Source: Smallanthus sonchifolius (lineage: Eukaryota > Streptophyta > Magnoliopsida > Asterales > Asteraceae). Taken from it: a stretch of 64,000 nucleotides of DNA. Shown piece by piece: positions 42,151-52,721 of the stretch. The position numbers were made by a program, and so were the translations under genes. Under the pieces are notes generated by a model. The model searched no databases, was not told where the DNA came from, and saw only the letters and a program-made list of their open reading frames with translations. Position 1 is the first letter of the stretch; the number at the start of each line of letters is the position of its first letter. The stretch is from assembly GCA_023525975.1 (NCBI GenBank), contig CM042035.1:30409001-30473000 (forward strand), written 5' to 3'.

Positions 42151-43904
42151 TCATTCAGGATTGAACATTCCAATCATGTTGACAAGATGTTCAAAACGAG
42201 TACGATCAAAAGCTTTGGTGAAAAGATCAGCAAAATTATCATCCGTGTGAACTTTTACAAGTTCAATTAGATGCTTTTCAGCACAATCACGGATGAAATG
42301 GTGATGAATTTCAATATGCTTAGTTTTGGAATGTTTCACCGGGTTATTTGTGATAGACATGGTGGCTGTGTTATCAATGAACATAGGAGTGCTAGTGTAA
42401 TTTAAGCCTTAATCACTCAATTGCTGTTGAATCCATAAGATCTGAGAGCAGCAGCTTGCAGCAACAATGTACTATGCTTCACATGTTGAGATAGAAACTG
42501 TTGACTGCTTCTTACACTGCCATGAAACCAACCTTTCTCCTAGGAATTAACATCCACCTGAGGTTGATTTCCTATCGAGATTACAACCGCCATAATCAGA
42601 ATCAGTGTAAGCTTTGAAATCAAACGATTGCTGTTTTGAATACCATAGACCTAATCGGGGTTTTCCTTTCAGGTATCTGAATATTCTCTTTACAGCGATC
42701 ATATATGATTCCTTCGGTTGTGACTGAAACCTTGAACACAAGCAGACGGCAAACATAATGTCGGGTCTTGAAGCTGCGAGATACATACGGGATCCAATCA
42801 TTCCTCGGTATAATCTACAATCCACATCCTTTCCTTCTTTATCATGAGTTAAACCGTGATTAACTGGAATATGTGTGCCATAAGATGTACAATCATTCAT
42901 TTTGTATTTGGACAAAATGTCTTAGACATACTTAGTTTGATGCAGATAAATGCAATCTTCCTTTTGTCTGACTTGCAGTCCTAAGAAAAAGGACATTTCA
43001 CCCATGTTGCTCATTTCAAACTTGGACTTCATCACCTTCTCAAATTCCTTACACATCTCTTCATTGGTAGACCCAAAAATGATGTCATCAACATATACTT
43101 GTACAAGTAGAATATCACCTCCTGCTTTCCGTATGAAGAGAGTCGAGTCAATTTGTCCTCGATCGAAACCATTGGGCAATATATGCTTTGACAGAGTCTC
43201 ATACCACGCTCTTGGTGCTTGATGAAGACCATAAAGTGCTTTGTCAAGCTTGTACACTTTATCCGGGTATAACGGGTCTTCAAAACCAGGTGGTTGAGTA
43301 ACATAGACTTCTTCATGTACTTAACTATACAGAAAGGCACTTTTTACATCTAGTTGAAAGACCTTGAAGCCGACAAAAGAGGCATAAGCCATAAATAATC
43401 AGATGGCCTCAAGTTTAGCAACTGGTGCATAGACTTCTGTATAATCCAGACCTTCTTGTTGGTAAAAACATTGAACAACCAATCTTGCTTTATTTTTCAC
43501 CATAATGTTTCGATCGTCAGTTTTGCACTTGAACATCCATCTGGTTCCAATTGGATGTACACCTCTTGGTAAATAAACTAGATCCCAAACATGTAGTTTT
43601 CTGAATTGAGACAGTTCTTCTTGCATAGCCTCAATCCAACAATTGTTAGCTAGAGCCTCTTTGATATTCTTAGGCTCTATTTGGGATATGAAGGCAGCCT
43701 TTAAACATGTTTCTATGCTACCCGTGTTAAGAATCTCAGCATAAAGACTGGTGTTTTCAGTTACAGTTCTGTGACGAGTTTGAACACCGACATTAGGATC
43801 ACCAATAATGTTTTCAATTGGATGATTCTTATGAATTCTTGTCTCTAGTGTAATGGTTTCTTGAATATTTGTTTCAAGATTCGTCCTATCTCACCCATAT
43901 CATT
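42151..43904 (-). pseudogene. Reverse transcriptase and RNase H of element B, broken
   Basis: Minus-strand blocks are MQEELSQFRKLHVWDLVYLP (43626), a region with QVYVDDIIFGSTNEE (catalytic YVDD, about 43090), FFLGLQV, SRPDIMFAVCLCSRFQ, RIFRYLKGKPRLGLWY, YTDSDYGGCNLDRKST, and the RNase H end KHSKTKHIEIHHHFIRD finishing at 42151. In-frame stops interrupt it. The TAA at 42547-42549 sits where element C has CAA (GGCQFLG), and the TGA at 43399-43401 sits where an Arg codon is expected. Both fit C-to-T decay. The YVDD motif itself is intact. Confidence 0.85.
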
Positions 43905-45508
43905 TACACCTGAAGATGTTTCATTGTAAATAGGATCAATTGGAACTTTGTTTCTGATTTGAGCTCCGTCTTATTCAGTAGGAGTATCTTCTTCAGTGTC
44001 ACTTTCATGTGTTCCTGATGCAGATGCAACATCGGAACAAGGGCTTGGAATAGGTACGGTTGTTCTCGTTGAAAAATTGGAGTTGTCTTCGCCACTACAT
44101 TATTGATACAGCTTTGCAGTATCTTCAACAGATAAATTAGGAAGATTGAAAGACTTGAATAGATTATCATAATCAAAACCCCAAGCTGGACCTGCAGGAT
44201 CTGGTGGACTACTGTATTTACTGTAATCCACTTCGAACCATTCTTCGATAGTACGACTTTCAGTATTGTATAATCTTTTGCAAGGTGAGTTGGCAACATA
44301 TCCTAAGAAGATGCCTTATACTAATTTAGCATGAAACTTCGACTGTCGATATTTGTGTTGTAATAATAGGGAACATGGACTACCAAAAGGAATTAAGTAG
44401 TCAAGCTTAGGAGGTCCATTATTGATTAGTTCATAGCTTGTTTTGTTATGTCTTTTCACTATAAGAACTCTATTCATTACGTGACAAGATGTATTAATAG
44501 CTTCTGCCCAAAACGTGATTGGAAGCTTGGCATCTGACAACATTGTACGTGCAGTGTCAATTAGAGTTCTGTTCTTCCGTTCTACAACTCCATTCTGCTG
44601 AGGAGTATACGATGCACTAAATTCTTGATGAATACCTTTCTTGAGACAGAAAATAGCCATCAAATTATTTTTAAACTTGGTGACATTGTCACTCCGAATT
44701 GTTCTGACCTTTAGTTTGCATAAGGATTCTAGATTCAGAATCAAGTATTGAAGAATTTTAGCAGTCTCATCTTTAGTACCTAAGAAAAACGTGAGTAATC
44801 ATCAGTAACAACCAAACAATATGACTTTCCTCCAATACTCTTGATACTTATGGGCTTAAACAAATCCATATGTAAGAGCTCCAAAGGGGTATCAATAGAG
44901 TTTTGAGTCTTTGTCTTATGAGATTTCCGTTGTTGTTTGCCCTTTTTGCAAGATATACAGTCATCTACAACGGAAAATCTCAATTTAGGAACACCGGTTA
45001 CCAAACCGTTTCGGACAAGATGATTCATTTTTCTATATGACAGGTGTCCGAGTTTCCTATGCCATAAGATTGAGCCAATTTCAGTTGCTTTAGATATTAA
45101 ACAAGTTACAACTGAGGAAGTGGTTGTTGCCACACTCATATCGATCTGATACGTGTCGTTTGTTCTTGTTGCACGCATCAAAATCCATTCTTCTGGAATC
45201 ACGAAACCAGGATTGAGAACCAGACATTCAGATTTGTTGAACATCACTGAGTACTCTTTGTCACACATCTGAGAAAAACTTAACAAATTGTGTTTTAACT
45301 TCTCACAGTAGTTGACATTGTCAAAACTAATACACCCATTAGTAACCACGCCTTGACATGTGATACTTCCACCTTTCTCGCATGCAAAGGCCACATAGCC
45401 ACCTCTGAATGGTTTAACGTCTTGTAGAAGGGCCATGTTGCCTGTCATGTGCTAGAAACAACCACTATCAACATACTAGCGATTAGAAACCGATCCCCTA
45501 GGTTGTCC
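43905..45508 (-). pseudogene. Protease and integrase of element B, broken
   Basis: The minus-strand ORF opens GGACAACC at 45508 after GTGCAG. The protease site reads YVDSGCF then a stop before HMTGN. Gag-pre-integrase has LWHRKLGHLSYRKMNHLVRN and CISCKKGKQQRKSH. The integrase core has LLHMDLFKP, SDNVTKFKNN and NGVVERKNRT (Asp, Asp, Glu all present). The linker has FDYDNLFKSFN. Stops and frameshifts occur near 45435, 45475, 44780 and 44300. Confidence 0.8.
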
Positions 45509-45526
45509 CTGCACATATCACACAAA

Positions 45527-48195
45527 TTAGTTAGATTTGGAGACCCAAGCCATTGTGGTCGTGGGTCGTCCGTTTTTCTCAAAGTACACAACTTCAATTA
45601 ATTCAAAGTCATGGTGATAAAAAATGGGTGACTCTTTTGGTGAGTCGGAATTAGAAGCTTGAGAACCAACTATTTTCTTTCTCTAAATTTGTTTTTGTTG
45701 ATCAACAGGTGTTCTAAGGTTAGAAAAAGTTTTGCTTAGTTGATTACCTGTTAGCTGTTGTCCTAATTTTCTCAAACTTTAATTCCGTCTCCTCATCTGT
45801 GGTCTAGACAATCTTACCTCATAAGATCGTGTATTACCAAAGGTAGATACACACGAAACCACAGACTCTTTGTTCCTTCTCTTAGTAAATGGCTTAGACT
45901 TAACCATATACTGGACTGTAGTTTTTGAAACTTGAGTTTTAAATTGATTTCTTGGTGGAGTTTTCAAGGGTACGGCCTGTTTTGGAACAACGGGCCATTT
46001 CTCTTGATTCTTATAAGGACAATTCATCATAATATGTCCAAACGTTCCACAATGAAAACAATTCCTTCTTTCTTTGAAAGGTCTCCTGTAAGGCTCACTG
46101 GTTTTGGATGTAGAAGGTTTTTTTTGACCAGTGTTAGAATTAGTTTGATGAACCACAGGTGAAGTTTTACTAGATGTTAATTGAATTTTAGGAGTGTAGT
46201 GCTTATCAATGTTTTCTTGAAAATTCTTTCCAAGTTTGTTAGCAAATGTCTTCTTTTTGGCTTGCTTTATAGTTTTGAAATCTCCATAAATCATCTTTTT
46301 CAATTTATCATTTGATTCAATTAAATCAGGTTCAGTTAAAATACAATTGTCCCGATTGTTGACAACGTTTTTGTTGATTTTAGGTTTATTAAACAATTTT
46401 TTTGAAACAATACCATCAATTTTGTTGTTTTCTGAACATTCATCAGAATAAAACTCTTCATCTGAAGATGTGTTATCCTTACTTGACGATTCATCAAGAA
46501 AGGATAGATCAATGTCGACTGGCCCGTTGAAAAATGTCCCGTTAACTGGTGGTGGAATGACATTAGTACCTAAACCTATGCCATTTACTTGTCGTACAAC
46601 CGATTCATAATGTTCCACCACGAAACGAGAATTTCTCAATTTTTCCATTTAACTTCAGAATTTCATTATGATGTTTGGCTATTTCGACATTCTTTTTCTC
46701 TAACTCTTTGTATGCAACATCTAAATGAAATTGTTGTTCACTTATTTTTATTGAAAAATCATGTTTGTCTTTTCTGAAATTTTTAATTGATTCTTTAAAA
46801 CGTTTTTCATTTTCTTTATAGAGCTGCACTACGTAGAGGTTCGAGTTGATCTTGAATTTTATCATTTTCACCTTTTAGTTTTAAACAATTATTACAGGGA
46901 ATAACAATAAAATAATTAGAATCTACCTCAGTTGATGAACTGGATGCTTCTCCAATAGCCATCAAAGCAAATGCCGATCGATGTTGCTCTGCAGCAGCAA
47001 CTGTTTCCCTTTCTTCAGCTTTGATCATCTCTATGATTTCTACCATCAAACCCATCTGAGTGTGTGCAACAATGGCATCTTCAAGATGAACTCCCCAGTC
47101 GTAACTATCGTCTTGTTGAGCTACTAGTGCATTAGATGAAGTTCCTTGATTTTGTCTGCGGTTGTTGCCGAAGCTCTGTTTGTTGTTATTCTGGTTGCTT
47201 CCTGAACTTGGTTGAGTGAAACTAGAGGCCGATGCTTTGTCTTTCTAACACTCTCATGCAAAGAGTCCAAAATTCATGAAGTTTTCATGATCCTCTGCAA
47301 TCTTTGCAAAAGCAGGTGTCAGTGTAGATGTTGGACTTCTTGGTTGGTGTGAATTTGAACTTGTAGCATCAAAATAGGTATGACTGTTGCAACCGTTACC
47401 TTCTTCTTGTGTAGGATTCCCTGAGAACAAAGCAATACCTGATCCTGTGGTTTTTGATGTGGAAGAGGCTCCAAAATACAATGATGGTTCTTGCACTATT
47501 GGTCTGCTAGTGGTTTCTTTCTTTCTTAAATTCATGTCATGTGCTTGGATTTTACATATTACCTCATCAATGGTCATTTCAAAGAATTTAGAGTTTTCTC
47601 TTAAAAGGGTTGTGTACATGTCAAATTTTGGGGGTAATGCATCAAGAAATTTTTAACTAGTTCATCATCTGGATATTTTAATTCATAAGACTTCAGTTCA
47701 GTCTGAATATGATAGAATCTAGAGATAATTTCATCAATAGATTCTTGTTCAAAATATCTGAAACATTCATATTGTTTTCTTAACAATTCCCTTTTACTTT
47801 TCTTAACATCACTGTTACCCTCAAACCGTTTTACCAAAGCTTTCCATAAGTCTTTCAAGGAATCATACCCTCTGAAACTATGAAATATGTCTCGGGTTAG
47901 TTCCATGGTTAAAGAACCATGTGCCTTCTTTTCTAAATCATATGCTTTCTTTTCTTCAGCATCAAGTCTAGAGATTGGTTTGGGTTTGGTTTCACCAAGG
48001 AATTCATGGGTTGGATGGTTTATAACCTTCTAAAATAGGAATCCACATATTTGAATCTGTGTATGACACATATTCCTCAAATCTAGCTTTCCAGTTGGAA
48101 TAGTTATTCACATTTATTAACTTTGGGGGTTTCTGTGGAGTGCCTATTTCATTGTCATAATTCAACAGGCTACTAAGATTTTGAAGGTTTGCCAT
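45527..48195 (-). pseudogene. Gag of element B, broken
   Basis: The start at 48195 reads MANLQNLSSLLNYDNEIGTP, matching the start of gag in element D (MANMVQ...NYDNEIGT). Capsid blocks are NNYSNWKARFEEYVSYTDS, LKDLWKALVKRFEGNSDVKK and CFRYFEQESIDEIISRFYH. A coiled coil lies at 46871-46640, and a zinc knuckle CFHCGTFGHIMMNC at about 46060. It ends with MAWVSKSN and TAA at 45527. The first knuckle expected near 47250-47100 is not recognisable. Several frameshifts lie at about 48000, 47600, 47060 and 46650. Confidence 0.8.
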
Positions 48196-48249
48196 TTGTG
48201 AAAAGTCTCAGAAGTCTGAATATTTGGGTTTAAGTATGTATGAAAAGAA

Positions 48250-48490
48250 AGGCCTTGCGTACTTATAAGTGCGCAAGAAGATAAATACGCATGAACTATC
48301 AAGTATGCATGAGCTATCAAGTATGCATGAACTGATAACTACGCACAAGAGATTAAGTATACAAGAATTTAGACAAGTATACAGGGTTCAAATACACATG
48401 AACTTAAGTACGTATGGACTTAAGTACGCAAGAATTATGACAAGTATGCATGAATTGTTAAGTACGCAGGAATTGTGACAAGTATGCAGG
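48250..48490 (-). repeat. ACGCATGA/GCGTACTT repeats in the gag leader of element B
   Basis: At least eight words of the type AAGTAYGCAYGAA occur within 240 bp, with one fuller palindrome GCGTACTTATAAGTGCGC at 48256-48273. This is the same family as the LTR and envelope-leader palindromes. Confidence 0.65.
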
Positions 48491-48786
48491 AAACAGAAAG
48501 ATGGTTTTTGACAACTGTATCCACTTGTCCTGATCAAAAGATGATCTGACCAAGTTGTAGTGTATGAACAATGTGATTTTAACAAGTGACCAGACTGAGA
48601 AATAGACAGAAAAATGATGATTGTAACAAGAAAAGATGAACAACACAATAATGGAATGGGATTCTTTCAAGATGAACAAATGTGTGAAACAAGACTCAAG
48701 AATCACCAATGCAGATGTAACAAGAAACACATATGGATGACATATGTTCCTAACATTCTCACAACACTCGGAAATAAGAGCAAATG

Positions 48787-48798
48787 GATCTGATACCA
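48787..48798 (-). promoter_or_regulatory. Primer-binding site of element B
   Basis: On the minus strand TGGTATCAGATC follows the LTR end by two bases. It is a near match to the initiator tRNA-Met site (TGGTATCAGAGC). Confidence 0.8.
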
Positions 48799-48800
48799 CT

Positions 48801-49357
48801 TGTAGGTCCCTCCGGGTGGGTGTTTCAGATCGATATCGTGTGAGAACGTAGCCTAGTAAACAGGTGCGGAATGCCCGTTACTAGGTGAAACAATGTAAGA
48901 ATGATCATATGACAATCAACACGAGATGATACTAATAAATACACGGTCTATTGATTTCATAGTGTTTCAAGCAAGTACAGAAACAAATTGAATGACTTCT
49001 GGACTGATACAATACTGATCTGTGCGTACTTGTGTGTGCAAAAGTACATCTGTGTTAAAATGAAACAACTCTATGCTATTTATAGACATGGGTCATGCGT
49101 ACTTAGTAAGTACGCATGACCATCCTTCATGCGTACTGTTAAGTACGCATGACCATTGTACTTGGCAAATACGCAGGAACTCATCCTTGCGTATTTGTTT
49201 AGTACAATCTCAAAACCATACAAGTTCAGACATAAACAAGACATATTACAACTAGATAAACAAAATACAACAAGTACTAAATACATACAAGACTGAAATA
49301 GATAATAACAAATGCTATGCTCAATCCAGAGTGTCTGTCATAAAACATGCATCAACA
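48801..49357 (-). repeat. 5' LTR of element B
   Basis: On the minus strand it starts TGTTGATGCATGTTTTATG and ends GGGACCTACA (557 bp). The partner 3' LTR is not in the window, so the start is inferred from the TGTT motif and from the end of similarity of character. TATA box and palindrome array at 49077-49206. Confidence 0.7.
49077..49206 (-). promoter_or_regulatory. Palindrome array and TATA box in the element B LTR
   Basis: Four palindromes of core GCGTACTTAGTAAGTACGC or weaker are centred near 49197, 49166, 49139 and 49106 (spacing 31, 27, 33 bp). On the minus strand TATAAATA (49084-49077) follows 10 bp after the last one. The two copies nearest the TATA box are the best preserved. Confidence 0.65.
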
Positions 49358-50214
49358 AATTATAAGTTTAAAGTTTAAATCAAACTATAAGTTTATATAT
49401 GTGTTAAATATAGTTTCTTTAAGTTTATGATTAAGTAAATAAGTTCATAAATGTGTTAAATTATAAGTTTATAAATGTTTGAAAGTTTCTAATTTATTTT
49501 ATAAAGTTTATAACTTTATATATAAAGTTTCTGTTTAAGTTTCAGAAAGTTTATAAACATTCTAAAAACAAATGAAGTATATTTATTTTATTTTTTTCAT
49601 GTTTTAAGATAAACTATTTTTTTTTTCTGTTTTATATAAAATATGGATTTTATAGAATGTACAAGTTTCTAATTTATAAAGTTTAAAGTTTCTGATTTCT
49701 ATAAAATTATTATAAGTATTTTGGTTTAAATTTAAAAGTTTATAAGTTTAAATTAAAGATTAAAACAAAAGTAATCCTTAATTTTAGAAAATAAATAATG
49801 TTAAGTTCACTATTTTTATAAAATAGTTTTTGTGTAAAACGTAAATTTTACAAAAGTTTAGGAAATTCTTAAAGTTTTTAAGTATTTAGTAGTAAGGATC
49901 ATGTTCAGATAAAAAATATTCTAATTCTAAGAAGGGTGAGAAGAATTTAGGGCAATTAGATCAAATTGTAGAAAAGATTTAATGGTTGAGATTAAATTGT
50001 AGGAGAAAAAGTTGTTAGAAGGGTATTTTAGTCTTGGTCACTTTTGTTGACTTTTTTATCAAGTTCCCCCCTCATTTTAAAACGTTCATAACTTTTACAT
50101 ACGACATTATTTTTTTAAAAAAATTACACCATAAAAACGAACGTTTTTTAATCTTTAAAACGAGTATAATATCGTTATAAACAAAAACGATTTTTTTTAC
50201 GTTTTTCAGCTCAT

Positions 50215-50870
50215 TGTCTAATTAGTTGTAATACAATTTCATTGTGTAATACAATTTCATTGTGTAATAAAAGTTCATTGTGTAATACAAGTTCATTGTG
50301 TTATATGTATTTATCATTATGTTTTACATTTTTCAGCTCATTGTGTAATTAGTCAGCTCATTGTGTAATGCAAGTTCATTGTGTAATACCACGTCTGGTC
50401 ATTGTGTAATATCTGGTCATTGTGTAATTAGTCAGGTCATTTTGTAAAATAAGTTCATTATGTAATACAAGTTCATTGTATAATTATTTAGGTCATTGTG
50501 TAATACAAATTCACTGTGTAATTAGTCAGGTCATTGTGTAATACAAGTTCATTGTATAATACCACGTCTGGTCATTGTGTAATTAGTCAGGTCATTGTGT
50601 AATACAAATTCATTGTGTAATACAAGTTTATTGTGTAATTAGCCAGGTCATTATGTAATACAAGTTTATTGTGTAATTAGTCAGGTCAATGTGTAATACA
50701 ATTTCATTGTGTAATACAAGTTCATTGTGTAATACAACTTCATTGTGTAATACAAGTTCATTGTGTAATACAACTTCATTGTGTAATACAAGTTAATTGT
50801 GTAATACAAGTTCATTGTGTAATACAACTTCATTGTGTAATACAAGTTTATTGTGTAATACACAATGACC
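50215..50870. repeat. Minisatellite with 16-20-bp units (GTAATACAAGTTCATTGT)
   Basis: Roughly 35 units vary between GTAATACAAGTTCATTGT and GTAATTAGTCAGGTCATTGT. Unit types are interleaved at first and become homogeneous after 50690. Flanks carry loosely inverted TAAGAAGGGTGAGAAG (49937) and CTTCTTAGCCTTCTTA (50914), so the array may lie inside a DNA-transposon-like element. The minus-strand open frame reading repeated YYTMNL is a by-product. Confidence 0.85.
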
Positions 50871-51138
50871 ATTCCCTTTAAAAACAATAAAGGACACATG
50901 TCAATCCCATAATCCTTCTTAGCCTTCTTATTTTTAAAACCCTTTTTACTATAATCTAACCCAAGTAATATTAAAGGTCAAATTGTTATAAGTTTTATCC
51001 AAGTTTAATTAATTAAATATGGTTCCAGAATATAAAAATGTAAATAAAAATTGTTTTTGTGTTTATAAAAGTTTAATAGATTTTATAAAAATTATTAAAC
51101 ATGATTTAAATAAGAAATAAAAAAATGAAAATGCAAAA

Positions 51139-51215
51139 ACTTGGGCTGGCCGGATTCGAACCCGGGCCACCCAAGTCCACACACACATAAACTAACCACC
51201 CGACTACGGGCCTCG
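51139..51215 (-). other. tRNA-like module in the LTR-like region
   Basis: The minus strand reads GCCCGTAGTCGGGTGGTTAG, a TGTGTGTGTG run and CCGGGTTCGAATCCGGCC, with an exact B-box core GGTTCGAATCC. Order and spacing match the module in the gypsy LTRs (A-box-like, GT run, B-box), although the sequences are clearly diverged. No closed acceptor stem, so not a tRNA gene. Confidence 0.5.
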
Positions 51216-51432
51216 TTAAGTTTAAACACAGAAAAACAAATCGATAAACACCATCCGGAATCGCCCCCCAATTCCTTATGAACCCTAGAATCAAATCCTT
51301 TAAATGCGATTCGATTAACCCTTTGTCATTGCGAATTGATAGAGGGCTTTTGTTCCTTGAATAAAAACGAAGATTTTGGCTTTCGAGTTACCTGTTAAGA
51401 TGAGAGAACGAGGGAGAACGAGCTGCGAGTTC

Positions 51433-51920
51433 TGTAGAAGCATGTTTTGGTAACTATAGATAAAATTCTATGTATCAGTGTACGAGGCTAGTATGCAGGA
51501 GGGTGTTCCTGAGTACTTAGCCTGCACACCAGTTTGGTCCTGCGTACTTAGTAAGTTCGCAAGGCTTTTGCCTTGCGTTTGTCAAGTGCGCATGACCAAA
51601 CCCTTGCGTACTTAACCAAGTACGCAGATAGTATTCCTGCCCATATAAATAGAAGACTTGTCTTCATTTGTTGGTGGAACTTCAAGAACTAGGTTGAGAG
51701 GTGTCCGGGCGGGACGAGCTCTCCCGCCCCTGGACCGTGAGCTTAGATGAGAGATGTGTGCTCCTTCAGTATGTCGTCTGTAATACGGGATGATTTCTAT
51801 GTTATGGATTACGTATCGTTTGGTTATCTTTTGTCTTTGTTCTTGTTCTTCCTGTTCCCACACAAATCACAAAACATCTCCGTGTATTTCCGCTGCGCGA
51901 CGAGGCTCCCGGGACCTACA
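51433..51920 (+). mobile_element. Copia solo LTR with target duplication AGTTC
   Basis: It starts TGTAGAAGCATGTTTTGG and ends GGGACCTACA (488 bp), flanked by exact AGTTC at 51428-51432 and 51921-51925. Three or four GCGTACTT..AAGTACGC palindromes (centres about 51520, 51551, 51582, 51614; spacing 31-32 bp) precede TATAAAT at 51644-51650. The end and motif are shared with the LTR of element B, so it belongs to the same or a sister family. It arose by recombination between two LTRs. Confidence 0.8.
51508..51650 (+). promoter_or_regulatory. Palindrome array and TATA box in the copia solo LTR
   Basis: Four palindromic units at strikingly regular 31-32-bp spacing are followed by TATAAAT 17 bp after the last. 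The third and fourth units are the most complete. Confidence 0.6.
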
Positions 51921-52721
51921 AGTTCTGGATCGCCTGTCCTCAGATCAAACGAGCGCAGGTGTAGAACGAGGAAATTGGATGTTCAGAGAGTTTGAGGGTG
52001 TTGTCGTTGAGGTATTATATACTCAATTTCGTTGTTTAATACCCGGTTAGTTGGGGAGTTTGCAGATGCGGAAAACGGATTCAAATTCAAATCACGCGGC
52101 CGATGGAATCGATGGCGAGCATTGAAGAGTATTGGGTTTGAGTCGCACGCCGGATTCGGAACTCAAGGAGCATTGAATTCTACCGAGAAACACGTTTTCG
52201 AATAAACGGCTCAAAACCGGCTCCTACGGGGATCGAACTCGGGATCGTTTCCTGATTCAGAGAAAATGGTCAATTTGCACATTTAGTTCCTGTAGATTAG
52301 AGGTTTTGTTATTTTATGTATAATTTTGAGTATTAGTTCAAATAAGTTTCAAAAGATGGCAGTTTTAGTCCCTAGAACAAATATATATGTTTTATTTTAT
52401 AAAAATCCCTTTAAAGTTTTATAAGTTTTATTATTTTAATTCTATAAAATAATTTCTAAGTTTATAGTTTATAAGTTTCAAGACTTTAATATTTAACTAG
52501 TTTATTAATTATTATTTTTTTTTCTACATAATGATAATTTTAAAGTTATAAAGTTTTAAGAATTTTATATATTTTATAAGATACATTTATATATATATAT
52601 ATACACACACACATTATAAATCTTATATTTATATATCTCAAGTATAATTGATTCAAACTTTAGTAAATTTTTTCTAGGAATAAGTTTTCAAGTTTTAAAT
52701 ACGATCGGGAAATCTTGGATA

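Larger units (their letters stand above)
26581..49357 (-). mobile_element. Sirevirus-like copia retrotransposon B, 3'-truncated and split by a gypsy element
   Basis: Minus-strand order is 5' LTR (49357-48801), primer site, leader, gag, protease, integrase, reverse transcriptase, RNase H, long spacer, then an envelope-like ORF that is cut at 37632-37636 by the gypsy element and resumes at 26815. The 3' LTR is missing: the ORF ends at 26581 against an unrelated plus-strand copia fragment. Multiple stops and frameshifts in every ORF show it is dead. Several stops are simple C-to-T changes, as expected from methylation decay. The order pol then envelope-like ORF is the hallmark of the Sirevirus branch of copia. 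Confidence 0.8.

Noticed and set aside
50681..50899. ORF with repeated YYTMNL
   Set aside because: It is the translation of the minisatellite and has no independent support.
51139..51215. Possible tRNA gene on the minus strand
   Set aside because: The B-box core is good, but no cloverleaf of normal length forms; it is better called tRNA-like.
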